Source: Mortierella alpina (Eukaryota > Mortierellomycota > Mortierellomycetes > Mortierellales > Mortierellaceae). From it: a stretch of DNA of 64,000 nucleotides. How positions within the stretch are numbered: position 1 is the first letter of the stretch; the number at the start of each line of letters is the position of its first letter. This document shows, piece after piece, positions 55,317 through 64,000 of the stretch. The notes beneath the pieces were generated by a model. That model worked only from the letters and a program-made list of their open reading frames with translations. It was not told where the DNA came from and searched no databases. A program made the translations under genes and the position numbers. Location: NCBI GenBank assembly GCA_029449245.1, contig JANATF010000006.1, positions 1,674,001-1,738,000 on the forward strand, read 5' to 3'.

Positions 55317-55591
55317 GAGAGATAGTAACAGATGGCGGCGACAAAGGGGATGGAGAGTGACAGAGGGAAGAGAGAAAGAAGGAAATTTAGAGAACAAACG
55401 ATCCGTGAGATTAAGAATCACACCGGTCCTGGGCAGCAAAGCGGTGGTTGGGCCCCTATTCCTTTGGGCCCGAGTACACCATATGCACTCAACGGTATCT
55501 GTGGCACAAAAATGCTTCAGAGTCTGTTTACTGTTTATGCTGTATGACGTAACTTCGGGGTGCTGTACACTTGGCCATGACAGAGTGAATG

Positions 55592-58316
55592 CTACCATTG
55601 ATGCAGACGTGAGTCCCTACTCAAATCGGCCTTCTCGCCCCGTCGGTCCTGATCTAGAGAATCCTTAGTTGCCTTGCTGGACATATGCTTTAGTAGTCTG
55701 GATCGAGATGAGTCCGCTGGTTTCGAGATGTTCACCAACGCCGAGGGTGGCTTCTTCTTTGAGGCTGCATTGCTGCCTTGACCCCTCTTCCGTTTCGGCT
55801 CTATTTTTTCAAGCCCTAGCGCCAGGTGCACGTCGTCTTCAATGTCCTCCCAGGTTGACGTGCTCTTTGGCAGCCGAGTGGATGAGCGTGTATCTCGTCT
55901 CGAGGAAGTCGCACTAGACGATGCAGCAGCGATAGCCCTTTGAATCAAATCTGCTTCCTGCTCATCATCCAACATGTTATCCTCGTGCACAAACCCTCCT
56001 TCCTCAGGCGGCAGTTGGATCTGGCCGTACTCGTCGCGGGGCACGACTGGACCGTGATAGGGACATCGAACCAGATCTCTTCGCATGCATAGCTTTCCAT
56101 TGCTCATCGGGTACCGACATGCCTATCACAAGTTGTGCAAGAAAAGGTTAGTTTCGGCACCGCTGAAGGTGACATGCATTCATGAAAAGCAACGTCCACT
56201 TGACATGTACCTTGATCACTTCTGGCAACTCGGGATTATAGATACGAGTGCGCATCTTCATTCGATCCAGGGTAGCCTGAGAGACCATGTTACTGCCATC
56301 GCCCACACCCAGGAACCGATGTGAAAACTCGAGTCCTGACGTGTTGAACGCCATCTCTTTCTTGTCCCAGACAGCCAAGTCATCGTCCCAGGGTAACACT
56401 GGCGCTCTTGCCAGCAGGTCTACGTAACAAAGCAGTTTTGGGTATCAGTCATGGGTGCGAACAATAGCTCGATTCTAAATTGTCATCCAGGAATCCAAGG
56501 TAATTACTTACCATCTCTCGACTCTCCTCCCTCTGCTGGTGGTGAAGGCGCCTCACTCGTGGCTCTTGAACCGCTTGCAGATGAAGAGTGCTCCTTTTCT
56601 TCGACGAAAGGGTCTACAGTGCGAACTGGTGCTATCCGAGTACCTCCAGCATACGTGGGGTCATCTTCCAAAATCTCTGCGCCGTGCATTGCAAACACTG
56701 GATTCTTTGATGGCCGAGGCGCCTGCACTGGCTGCATGGTTCTCTTGGGTTGTTTTCCATTCTTGTCACTTCTTGAAGCAGAGACCTCCACCTCCTCGAA
56801 TTCGATGTCCTCATCAGAGTCCTGCTCGTGTGGGCCATACATCGTATCCATATTGACGCCAAGATCCTCACTCTTGGCCTTTGCCTCCACAACCCCTTTC
56901 TTAAGATCAATTGTCAATTTCAGCAGCCGGTCGTATTCTGCCCTGCTCTCCCCTGGTTCCTGGTCCACTTTCATCAAGACATCGAGCCAATCCATGACTA
57001 AGGGCCAATGCTTCTTGATGATCAAACGATAACATTCCCGTAGAGTCGCAAATAGATCGGCATTCTCTTCAGACTCGTGCACGTCAACGACGTTGTCCTT
57101 GTCCAAGCTGATGGTCAGTTTGTAGCGATTGGATCCAAGAGCGTTGTCCCGGACACCAAGAGGATCATGCTGATGTACTCCGACCACATCCGTATTGGAC
57201 CCTTCCCCTTCCTCCTCGTCTTCCAACTCTATGTCTTGTTGCTGCACCTGATCATCCTGTTGAGTGTGCTCGGGTGCGTCGAACATAACGTTAAGAGTGC
57301 CCTCATCATCGATATTTGGCACCAGAATTTCAAAGCACGAGTCCTAGAGGCAAGTAAAAAAAAACGTCAGTCTACGTACTCTTATATTCCGCTATAACTA
57401 TAGCAAAGTCCTGAGCTCCTACCATCTTTCGAAGATTCTCCTGAATATCCTCGGCCTTTTCGTCCAGCTCCGCAGCAGCTTTTTCGTATCTCTTCCGTCG
57501 AAGTCGTTTGCTCATCTCCTCTTGAGCCTGCTGTTCAGCATTTCGTGCCTCGTCCGTTACAGGCACCAAGTTTGTGAAATCGACCTTAAGGTGGTATTTT
57601 AAAAACTCATATCCCAGCGCAATCTGCACAGTGGAGCATCAAACAACGCGTCAGATCAGGGTTGATATCGTAAGAATAAATCTCCCAACAACTAAACGCA
57701 AGAGGAAAAGGGTCTCTTTACCTGCTTGTAGACTGCACCGTATTTCGAATTCCACTCGTTGGTCAATGAGATGGCGAGCTGCTTGGTCTTTTCAGCAAAG
57801 ACTACAGGTGGTGGCAGCTTATTTTGGTGAATTCCCACGGTGAGCTGTAGGAAGATGGAATAGTCGGCCACCAGCAACTCACGAAAGACATGGGATCGCT
57901 GAAAGATCTCTGCAATCAACTGCGTGCTCGAGTAGCGGATCTAATTGTGCGCAAAGGACTATCAGAATCCATGCTCATATACTTCGTTATTGCTGTAGAC
58001 AACGCATAGAGAGGAAAACTGACCTGTGCATGCTTGCGCTGGAGTTGTATTATGAGCAACTCATATGCGGCCTTGACGTTGGAGTCTGACCTTTTGCATA
58101 TGGCCTTGACTTGCTGTAGGCGTGGGATTCGACGGTTTGCAATGCAGACATAGAGAAACTGTCAAATGAGCCGCTCCGTATCGGACATTGACAATGATTC
58201 CCTCAGTTCGGGAGAGTTACCTTGACCTGGTCTGCATCGAGATAGAGATCACCCGTCTTTGTGATGGTTACGATGAGGTCGGACAGGTTCTGGCGCGCCT
58301 CGAGATTCAACGCCAT
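55592..58316 (-). CDS. UVSSA: UVSSA homologue, transcription-coupled repair scaffold
   Basis: UVSSA stabilises CSB and recruits TFIIH at stalled RNA polymerase II. Seven exons (58316-58221, 58158-58024, 57940-57722, 57623-57423, 57343-56512, 56419-56211, 56122-55592) give 740 residues. Residues 1-150 form the VHS/ENTH-like helical N-terminus (YSSTQLIAEIFQRSHVFRELL). A coiled coil follows, then an acidic linker and a second conserved helical stretch (LIIKKHWPLVMDWLDVLMK). The C-terminal DUF2043-type zinc motif is intact: ACRYPMSNGKLC, then RRDLVRCPYHGPVVPRDE, with Cys/His ligands at about 566, 574, 582 and 585. A basic tail (KRKRGQG, KKKPP) may be a nuclear signal. The SET gene follows in tandem 275 bp downstream. 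The call is firm. Confidence 0.92.
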
Positions 58317-59751
58317 GTTTGCATCATGGATGGTGAGAGAAGAAAGGTCAGAAATCCGGCAATTCCGGCGAAGCACTTTTTTGTCCTCGTCGCCGCAACC
58401 TTATTCAGCGCACGTCAGCTGATAAACAGTGCACCATCCTCAAGTTCACCAGTCAATGCCGCGCGTGTGTGTGCTTCCCTGGAGTTGAGGTTGAGTGTCC
58501 GGTTTGCGGGTGTGCTGTTACATGAAGGATTAGTGAGCGCTCCGCGCTCAGAGACAGTTACAGACAGCACTGGGGATTGTCGCGATGCGCACACTCGCTT
58601 ACACTCGTGGCTGCTTCGCAAATGAGAGTAGGTGGGTTTCATCTATATCCATGACACAATAGAGCGAGATGGGCATCTGGACCTGATATCGCTTTGCTTT
58701 CGCAGAGATGAAAAAAGAGGGGTTGGTTGCTTCACCGTCGGCTATGCGACACGTCCGGCTATCTTTCTACCACCGTCTCCATCTCTCTCTAGCCTTTTCT
58801 CAGCTGTCGCTTGACGCGCTCTCTCCTCTCTCGTCTCCTTTATTTTTTTATTGCCCCACACTGCAGGGACCTGCACATCATACATCGTAAACACAGACGA
58901 TCCATCTAGGAAACGAGAAACACTTAGGGATGAGGAGAGCGCAACTTTGTAAAAATAGGGATGGCAGACAAAAGGCGAGAACAATAGACGCCTCTCTTGG
59001 CCATGCCGTGTCCTCTTGCTTCTCCTTTGGCGCTCGAGGATGGCCTGCAATGCTGCGTGCTCACACGTGCGACTGGGCAACTAGGGTCTTGCCATCCCTG
59101 CCTTGTGTCTAGGGATGCAAGGATGTACTGTGTTAGCAGCGCTGCTCATGACAGGTGGTAAGACAACGAGGGCAAAGGGGAAAAAGCAAACCCTATGCAT
59201 GGTTCGAAATCGTGCATCTTCACGCAAAGGGAGACCTTATCATAAGCACGCGCATTGGAACAAGGAAGAGGGAAAAAAAACTAAGGACACGATGTGCGAG
59301 ACGGGAGGCGGAGAGCGTAAAAGGACACACACAAGAGAAAGAAACGGTGGGAAGAGTGTGAAGCGTGTGAAGCGTGTGAAGCGAAAGGGATGGCGAGAGA
59401 GGGGTCAAACAGGACACATCCTCCTTTTGCCATCAGCAGATGGGCGGGCATCCAACAGCAGCAGCCAGCGAGCGAGGATATAAATACATCCATGGCCAAC
59501 ACCTTATCCATGGCTCTCAAATCCTCTGGTCCTTTTCTTTCCTCTTCCCCTCTCCTCTTCCCCACCTTCTCTTTCACACTTCCCTTCCTTGTCTACCTGT
59601 CCACCAGCCCACCAGCCCACCAGCCCACCAGTCCACCCTGCACCTCACCAGCCCTTACTCCTCAAGCCTTTGATCGCCCACCAGCCTTGACAGCCTCACT
59701 TGTTAAGCACACACGCACGCCTAAGTTCGCCTCCTCGTCACTCCTTTCACC
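58317..59751. other. Divergent region between UVSSA and a small plus-strand gene
   Basis: It holds a TATA-like gatataaatac at 59477-59487, three copies of gtgtgaagc (59356-59382), and an 8-bp tandem repeat accagccc (about 59602-59633) in the leader of the next gene. Short ORFs in the interval have no recognisable features. Confidence 0.55.
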
Positions 59752-60390
59752 ATGGCCACCAGCATCGCCCTCCCTGTTGAATCCGCATCGTCTACTTTGA
59801 CAAAGGACTTTGCTACTATCGAGATTACCTCCAAAGAGACAGCACCTGCGCACTCCAGAGCTGCGTCTGACGAGTCCTCCGTCATGGATGACCCGCTCGC
59901 AACGACAGCAAGTGTTCCCTCCTCAGATGACGGTCATGACGATAGCACAGACAGTGGCACAGACTTTGGCGATCATCACACAGACCATAGCCGAGTCCAC
60001 AGCGTCGACGACAAGCAAAATACACTTTCTTTTTCACAAGAGTCCGATTGCCCCTCGACACCCCTTCCTCAGCAGCAGCAGCAGCAGCAAGAGTCGCTAG
60101 CCCTGGCCGAGCCGACTCAAGAAAGGAGATCGATGTCCTTTGCTGAGGGTGAGCAGCGACCACATTCGTTTGCTGAAGGTGAACAGCCCGAGAACAAGAC
60201 CTTGAGCCGCCCCCTCAGCCGACAGGAGCTTCGTAGGAAGAGCAGCTTCTTCAACTCCAAGGACATTGCCGTCTCGGATCAACGGTATTCGCCTGCAGCC
60301 TATGACTCCCTGCGGCCGGTGGCCGATCCTCGTTTCAAGAGCCGTTTCCAGAGCGTTCTCTCTCAGTGGAAGGCCAGGGCCAGCGGTTAG
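59752..60390 (+). CDS. Uncharacterised disordered Ser-rich protein
   Basis: This single-exon gene gives 212 residues. The chain is Ser/Thr/Asp/Glu-rich with a Gln run (seven Gln near residue 110) and a duplicated motif, MSFAEGEQ and HSFAEGEQ, about 12 residues apart. RRKSSFF near 163 looks like a PKA or 14-3-3 site. The last 45 residues are more ordered (SRFQSVLSQWKARASG) and could be a binding helix. The TATA box, CT-rich leader and in-frame ATG support a real gene. No family is recognised. It may be loosely similar in style to the Ser-rich gene at 19494, but I see no shared domain. Confidence 0.6.
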   Translation: MATSIALPVESASSTLTKDFATIEITSKETAPAHSRAASDESSVMDDPLATTASVPSSDDGHDDSTDSGTDFGDHHTDHSRVHSVDDKQNTLSFSQESDCPSTPLPQQQQQQQESLALAEPTQERRSMSFAEGEQRPHSFAEGEQPENKTLSRPLSRQELRRKSSFFNSKDIAVSDQRYSPAAYDSLRPVADPRFKSRFQSVLSQWKARASG

Positions 60391-61603
60391 GATAAAAAAG
60401 AAAAGGAAGAAAAGCCTTTCAACAAGTCCCGCACCCATTCCCGCCCATTATACCTTTATAGAAGACCATTCCCTCCCGGGAGTTTTTTTCTCTTCATTCT
60501 CACAGCTCTGTACCACCATACCACTTTTTTGTACCGCCACCGCCCCATACACTTAATTATAGAGTCCAACATTAATATAATACGCCTGCCTCAAACGAAT
60601 TGCGATTCATGAAAGAGCGTTCATGTCTACGTGGAGTCTTTAGATATGCAGAGTCCTTGCATTGGAATGAAGTGTTTTTTTTTGGTGCTGCATGTGAGCA
60701 TTCATCCTTGTATCAGCCCACAATTGCCAACCAATTCGAACCGAACCAAAACAATGCTATGGCAGGCGGAGGTGTTGCCGCGCGCTTGTTTGGATATTCG
60801 TACATGCATTCATCCGCCTCCAGGCCCGGCTTTCTCGAAAATATCAGGCAACACCTCGTTCCGTTGCTGACAAGACACCAAACGAGTACACACATGCTAT
60901 CTCATTTGCTCCTTGGCAGTATTTTGTCTTCCCAACGACCACGCCTACAAGTCTCTGATTCCTGCTTGGGACGATTCCAAAGGACAGTATCAAGACTACT
61001 GCACCTTGCAATGATCAATGAACGTGTAGTTCGCTCCGAGGGAGTTTACAGACTAGACTTCGACATTGGCCGTTAAGGTAATATGCCCACATACTGTGGC
61101 CAGGTCCAATCTTGAACGCATGCCCTGCGCTGCAGTATCAAAAGAAGCTGTAGCCCCGCTCCGTAGAGCCTTCCTTTGTTTTTTTTATCGCCTGTTTCTG
61201 CGTCGCTCCCTTAGTGCATGTCACCGGTCTAGCAGATCGGGCGAGCATTGACACTTCTAAGAGTTCTCAGAATCGAAGTGGCAAAAAACACTTTGCCACC
61301 TTTCCACATCCACCAGCCTTAAGACGAACAAACGTCTTTTTGTCTGCCACTTTCCCTGCTCTGCTATGACGGATACCCCGAACAACAATACCAAGGGACA
61401 CCTTCAAGGGGCATAAACAGGGGAGAAAATACGAAAGAGCTTCCAACAGTGGGTCGACCCTTCATAATTGTGACTCCATTAACCAGCTAAACCTTCATAA
61501 TTCTAAATACCTCTATATAGTGAATTGAACCTCTTTAATTACAAGAATTTACTCACAGACTAATGAAGCACCTAGAGAGTCGCAAATCACAAACAGTCAA
61601 GGA
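60391..61603. other. Intergenic region upstream of the tRNA gene
   Basis: The first 200 bases should be 3' UTR of the preceding gene. The rest has only short ORFs without features. It becomes A/T-rich from about 61480 towards the tRNA. Confidence 0.5.
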
Positions 61604-61676
61604 GCTCGCTTAGCTTAGTCGGTAGAGCGTTGTGCTAATAACGCAAAGGCCGCAGGTTCGATCCCTGCAGTGAGCA
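61604..61676 (+). tRNA. tRNA-Ile (anticodon AAT)
   Basis: The 73-base sequence folds as a complete cloverleaf. The acceptor stem pairs GCTCGCT with AGTGAGC, the anticodon stem TTGTG with CGCAA around loop CTAATAA, and the T stem GCAGG with CCTGC around TTCGATC. The loop gives anticodon AAT for isoleucine. There is no intron. A T run follows at once as the polymerase III terminator. Confidence 0.95.
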
Positions 61677-61693
61677 TTTTTTTTTTTTTTTTT
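61677..61693 (+). terminator. RNA polymerase III T-run terminator
   Basis: Seventeen T residues follow the tRNA directly, far above the four or five needed for pol III termination. Confidence 0.85.
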
Positions 61694-61740
61694 GCAATTT
61701 CCACGTACGATGAGGATTTTAGCGCCATCATCTAGGGATT

Positions 61741-61940
61741 CTAACCGACTTTTTTTTGACTGAGTTAACCAGTTGACCGAGTTAAAAAGTTGACCAGCTC
61801 TGTTGCTGGTCATTGACCATTATTTTTTAACCACCAGTTGACCGTTAGACCATTAAGCAATTGACCATTTGACAAGCTGTCCAGTTGACCAGTTGACCTG
61901 TTGATCAGTTAACCTGTCAACCAGTTGACCAGTTGACCGA
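61741..61940. repeat. Cluster of degenerate TTGACC repeats
   Basis: About nine copies of TTGACC, most inside CAGTTGACC, plus variants such as TTGATCAG and GTTAACC, fill this 200-bp stretch, with spacing often 9 bp. They lie between the tRNA and the hAT transposase. They may be subterminal repeats of the element (inference). Confidence 0.75.
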
Positions 61941-62007
61941 CGTGTATCTGGCGAGGCACGGCGCCAAAACGTGTTCATTCATCAATTTGCGACATAACCA
62001 AAGAAGT
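61936..62007 (+). repeat. Direct repeat, copy 1
   Basis: The copy shares GGCGCCA, TTCAT and gcgacataaccaaa with a second copy at 62151-62227. Roughly three quarters of the positions match by eye. Confidence 0.6.
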
Positions 62008-62150
62008 GAATTATCGTAGGCAATTTTCCCAAGACTGACTCTTGACCATTTCACCATTTCATCAGTTCACCAGTTCACCGAATACATGTATTGTATACAA
62101 TTCATGTGGTGCCATGGGCATGCAAAACCAGAAGTTTGACTGTATATGTC

Positions 62151-62227
62151 TGACTACAGACGCGCACCTGGCCAGGCATGGCGCCAGGATGTCTTCATGC
62201 ACCAGTGTGCGACATAACCAAAAGAAG
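62151..62227 (+). repeat. Direct repeat, copy 2
   Basis: Same block as at 61936-62007, about 215 bp downstream and close to the transposase promoter. The shared 3' end gcgacataaccaaa is nearly perfect. Confidence 0.6.
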
Positions 62228-62270
62228 TCTCATCGAAAGCCATACCTTACTACAACAGTAGCTTTTTCGT

Positions 62271-62278
62271 ATAAATAC
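62271..62278 (+). promoter_or_regulatory. TATA box of the hAT transposase
   Basis: The motif tataaata lies 46 bp upstream of the first ATG of the transposase frame, suggesting that the element kept its promoter. Confidence 0.55.
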
Positions 62279-62316
62279 ACCAGGGTAGAGGTGCTGGTCA
62301 ATCATCCCTATCATCC

Positions 62317-64000
62317 ATGCAACTGCCGACACAAACCAGTCACATGACAATGGTGCCTCGATACAAACGCCCACGAGAATCCTCCTCCTCAAATCGCCAA
62401 CATCAACAACCACATACCTCCTCGCCTTCGTTCTCAACGGACACTTACATCCCGTCTCCAGGAGCGTCAACCTCATCGACTTCAATCTTAAAGGCCACTT
62501 ACATCCCATCTCCAGGGGCGTCAACATCCTCTTCCGCCTTGTTTGCGCATGGAGCATTTAGCTCCCCTACAGGAACGTCGACCTCGGCCTCATTCGACAG
62601 AAGCCCCTCGGCAAGACCGTCGTCCAAAGTATCAGCAGCGGGCAATTGCAGTGAAGCTTCTAGTCACCAAGCAGTGCCTTCAATCAGCTCGACAATTATC
62701 GAATTCGAGCCTTCTCTTTCAGATCACTTAGAAAGGAATCACGAAGACTTGCCGAAGGAAGGAGGTGAGCAGCAGGATGAGGAGAAAGACGAGCAGTCGG
62801 ATGAGGGAAGCCTGCTGTCGGATTCATCGCTTGCTCCATCCGCCTCGATTAGCCAACAGTCCGCCGCTTCTGCGCTTTCGTTGCCAAAGGTCCCAAGTAA
62901 GTAACCATATATACCACGCGCCCAATGCATCGCCGTTTTCCTCGACTGTGCATGCTAACAGTATCCGTCTCTTACACGCTATAGAAAAGTACCGGAAGTA
63001 CTTTAAGACCGAGAGGATATATATATCCCAGCACAAGTCTGAGGACAAATTCGTATGCAGACGTTGCGGCGCCCAGATGTCGCCCAAAAGCGGACATAGT
63101 ACACTCGGTTATCATCTTAGACTTCATCCTGAGAACAAAGGCAAAGGAAGAGCGGTGAACGAAGGACTTCCAGGACAACAGCGCCTTGGAGGTGACCTTG
63201 TACAATCAACCCTCACCGGAACCGCCACAACTGCACAAAAGAGGGAGGCAATCAAGAACGCGGCTCTAAAGTGGGTCGTCTCGGCCTATATTCCTTTCTC
63301 AGCTTTTGACGACGAGTCCTATCGAGCCTTTATGCAGTTGATCAACCCAGTCATCACCGTACCCTGTTCAGCCACGATTCGCGGTAGCTTGCATGACTAT
63401 CGCTTTGGCCTTCAAGAAAAAATCGAACAGCTCCTCTCCAGAACATTCAAGGTGGGATCGATGACGGTCGACGACTGTACATCCGATAGCAAACGCCCAT
63501 TCATGGGTCTGACCTTGCATTGGCTGGACAGTGCGTTCAGAGGGTATGAGTGCACACTGGATCTTATGCCACATCCCTACCCTCACAACGGAGACTCCGT
63601 TGCGGATGTGATACGTAAGTTAGGCGTGCATACTTTGTTATGTAGAAGCAATGAGTACACCAATTCTAATTGTCTTTCAACTTCGCACCACATAGGAAAT
63701 ACCATTGATCATTGGGGAATCAAGGGTTCGATTGCGGCTTTGACAACGGACAACGCTTCAGTAATGATCAATGCTGCGGGGAAGGCGGGTCTAGAGCGGC
63801 TGCCCTGTGCTTGTCACATTCTACACAATTCGGTCAGGTCCGCACTCCAGCAGCACGAGCCACTGAAGATGGTTGTAAAGAAGTTTCATGAACTTGCGTT
63901 ACTCTTTCATCGTTCTCCCAAACTGACTCAGGCCCTTGGTCTTGAGCAGGAACGATTGAGGACACCTCAAATCAAGGTTGTACTTGATGTTGAGACTCGT
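62317..64000 (+). CDS. hAT transposase with BED zinc finger, 3' end beyond the window
   Basis: Exons 62317-62896, 62985-63614 and 63696 to the edge stay in frame, giving about 505 residues before the cut. The first 190 residues are Ser/Thr/Pro-rich with a repeated TYIPSPGASTSS motif. The BED finger follows: CRRCGAQ and then YHLRLHPEN as Cys2/His2 ligands. The RNase H-like fold shows MTVDDCTSD, GLTLHWLDS and ALTTDNASVM, matching the hAT catalytic region, then CACHILHN of the insertion boundary. No stop codon or frameshift is seen in the visible part, so the copy may be intact or recent. An in-frame ATG at 62344 is an alternative start. Confidence 0.88.

Larger units (their letters stand above)
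61736..64000 (+). mobile_element. hAT-type DNA transposon, left part
   Basis: The transposase gene and the repeat cluster before it suggest the 5' part of a hAT element. The left boundary is unknown: I see no certain terminal inverted repeat or 8-bp target duplication, and the right end is outside the window. Confidence 0.45.

Noticed and set aside
55317-55598. 94-codon N-terminal extension of the SET protein
   Set aside because: It overlaps the UVSSA stop codon, contains no SET features, and the downstream ATG fits a normal start.
59341-59633. Short tandem repeats as a CRISPR-like array
   Set aside because: Units are 8-9 bp without unique spacers, in a eukaryotic promoter region.

Overview
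The window looks like nuclear DNA of an early-diverging filamentous fungus, most likely a mucoromycotan near Mortierella (inference). Genes carry many short GT-AG introns with short exons, protein families are fungal (Kre9/Knh1-like wall protein, LCB1, GCN2, Hsp110, PAK kinase), and a CYRI/FAM49 Rac regulator, not a typical gene of yeasts and moulds, is present. I worked out 19 protein genes (two run off the window), one tRNA, one pseudogene fragment and part of a hAT transposon. Exon joins were worked out by hand from reading frame and splice sites; the joins given keep frame across each gene.

Left part (1-25873): GCN2 eIF2-alpha kinase (minus, cut by the left edge) is divergent from an Hsp110 chaperone gene over a 1.3-kb interval that contains a step-type heat-shock-element-like array. 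Then come an 8-cysteine GPI-anchored secreted protein (minus), a large low-complexity membrane protein (minus), a FAD monooxygenase with 11- and 22-nt exons (plus), cyclophilin A (plus), a Ser-rich protein (plus), the serine palmitoyltransferase subunit LCB1 (plus), a GST-like protein (plus) and a small secreted protein that may be a beta-trefoil (plus).

Middle (26200-49758): a decayed methyltransferase fragment and a 6-cysteine secreted protein precede a 12-exon GHKL-ATPase (sacsin-like) gene that also encodes a CUE-like segment and a C-terminal HExxH motif. Next are a CRIB-containing PAK/Ste20 kinase, a Kre9/Knh1-like GPI protein, an uncharacterised acidic protein, a Pro/Gln/Tyr-rich protein and the CYRI homologue. 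PAK and CYRI are both expected to respond to Rac/Cdc42 GTPases, so two arms of actin and polarity signalling lie within 15 kb; no functional linkage can be claimed from this alone.

Right part (49759-64000): a 3.9-kb gene-poor, microsatellite-rich stretch, then a SET/MYND methyltransferase and a UVSSA (transcription-coupled repair) homologue in tandem on the minus strand, a small disordered protein (plus), a tRNA-Ile(AAT), a cluster of TTGACC repeats and the 5' part of a BED-finger hAT transposase that runs off the right edge. No CRISPR array, operon or viral segment was seen. The most unusual items are the sacsin-like multidomain protein, the fungal CYRI gene, micro-exons and two GC-AG introns, and the repeat-flanked hAT element beside the tRNA.
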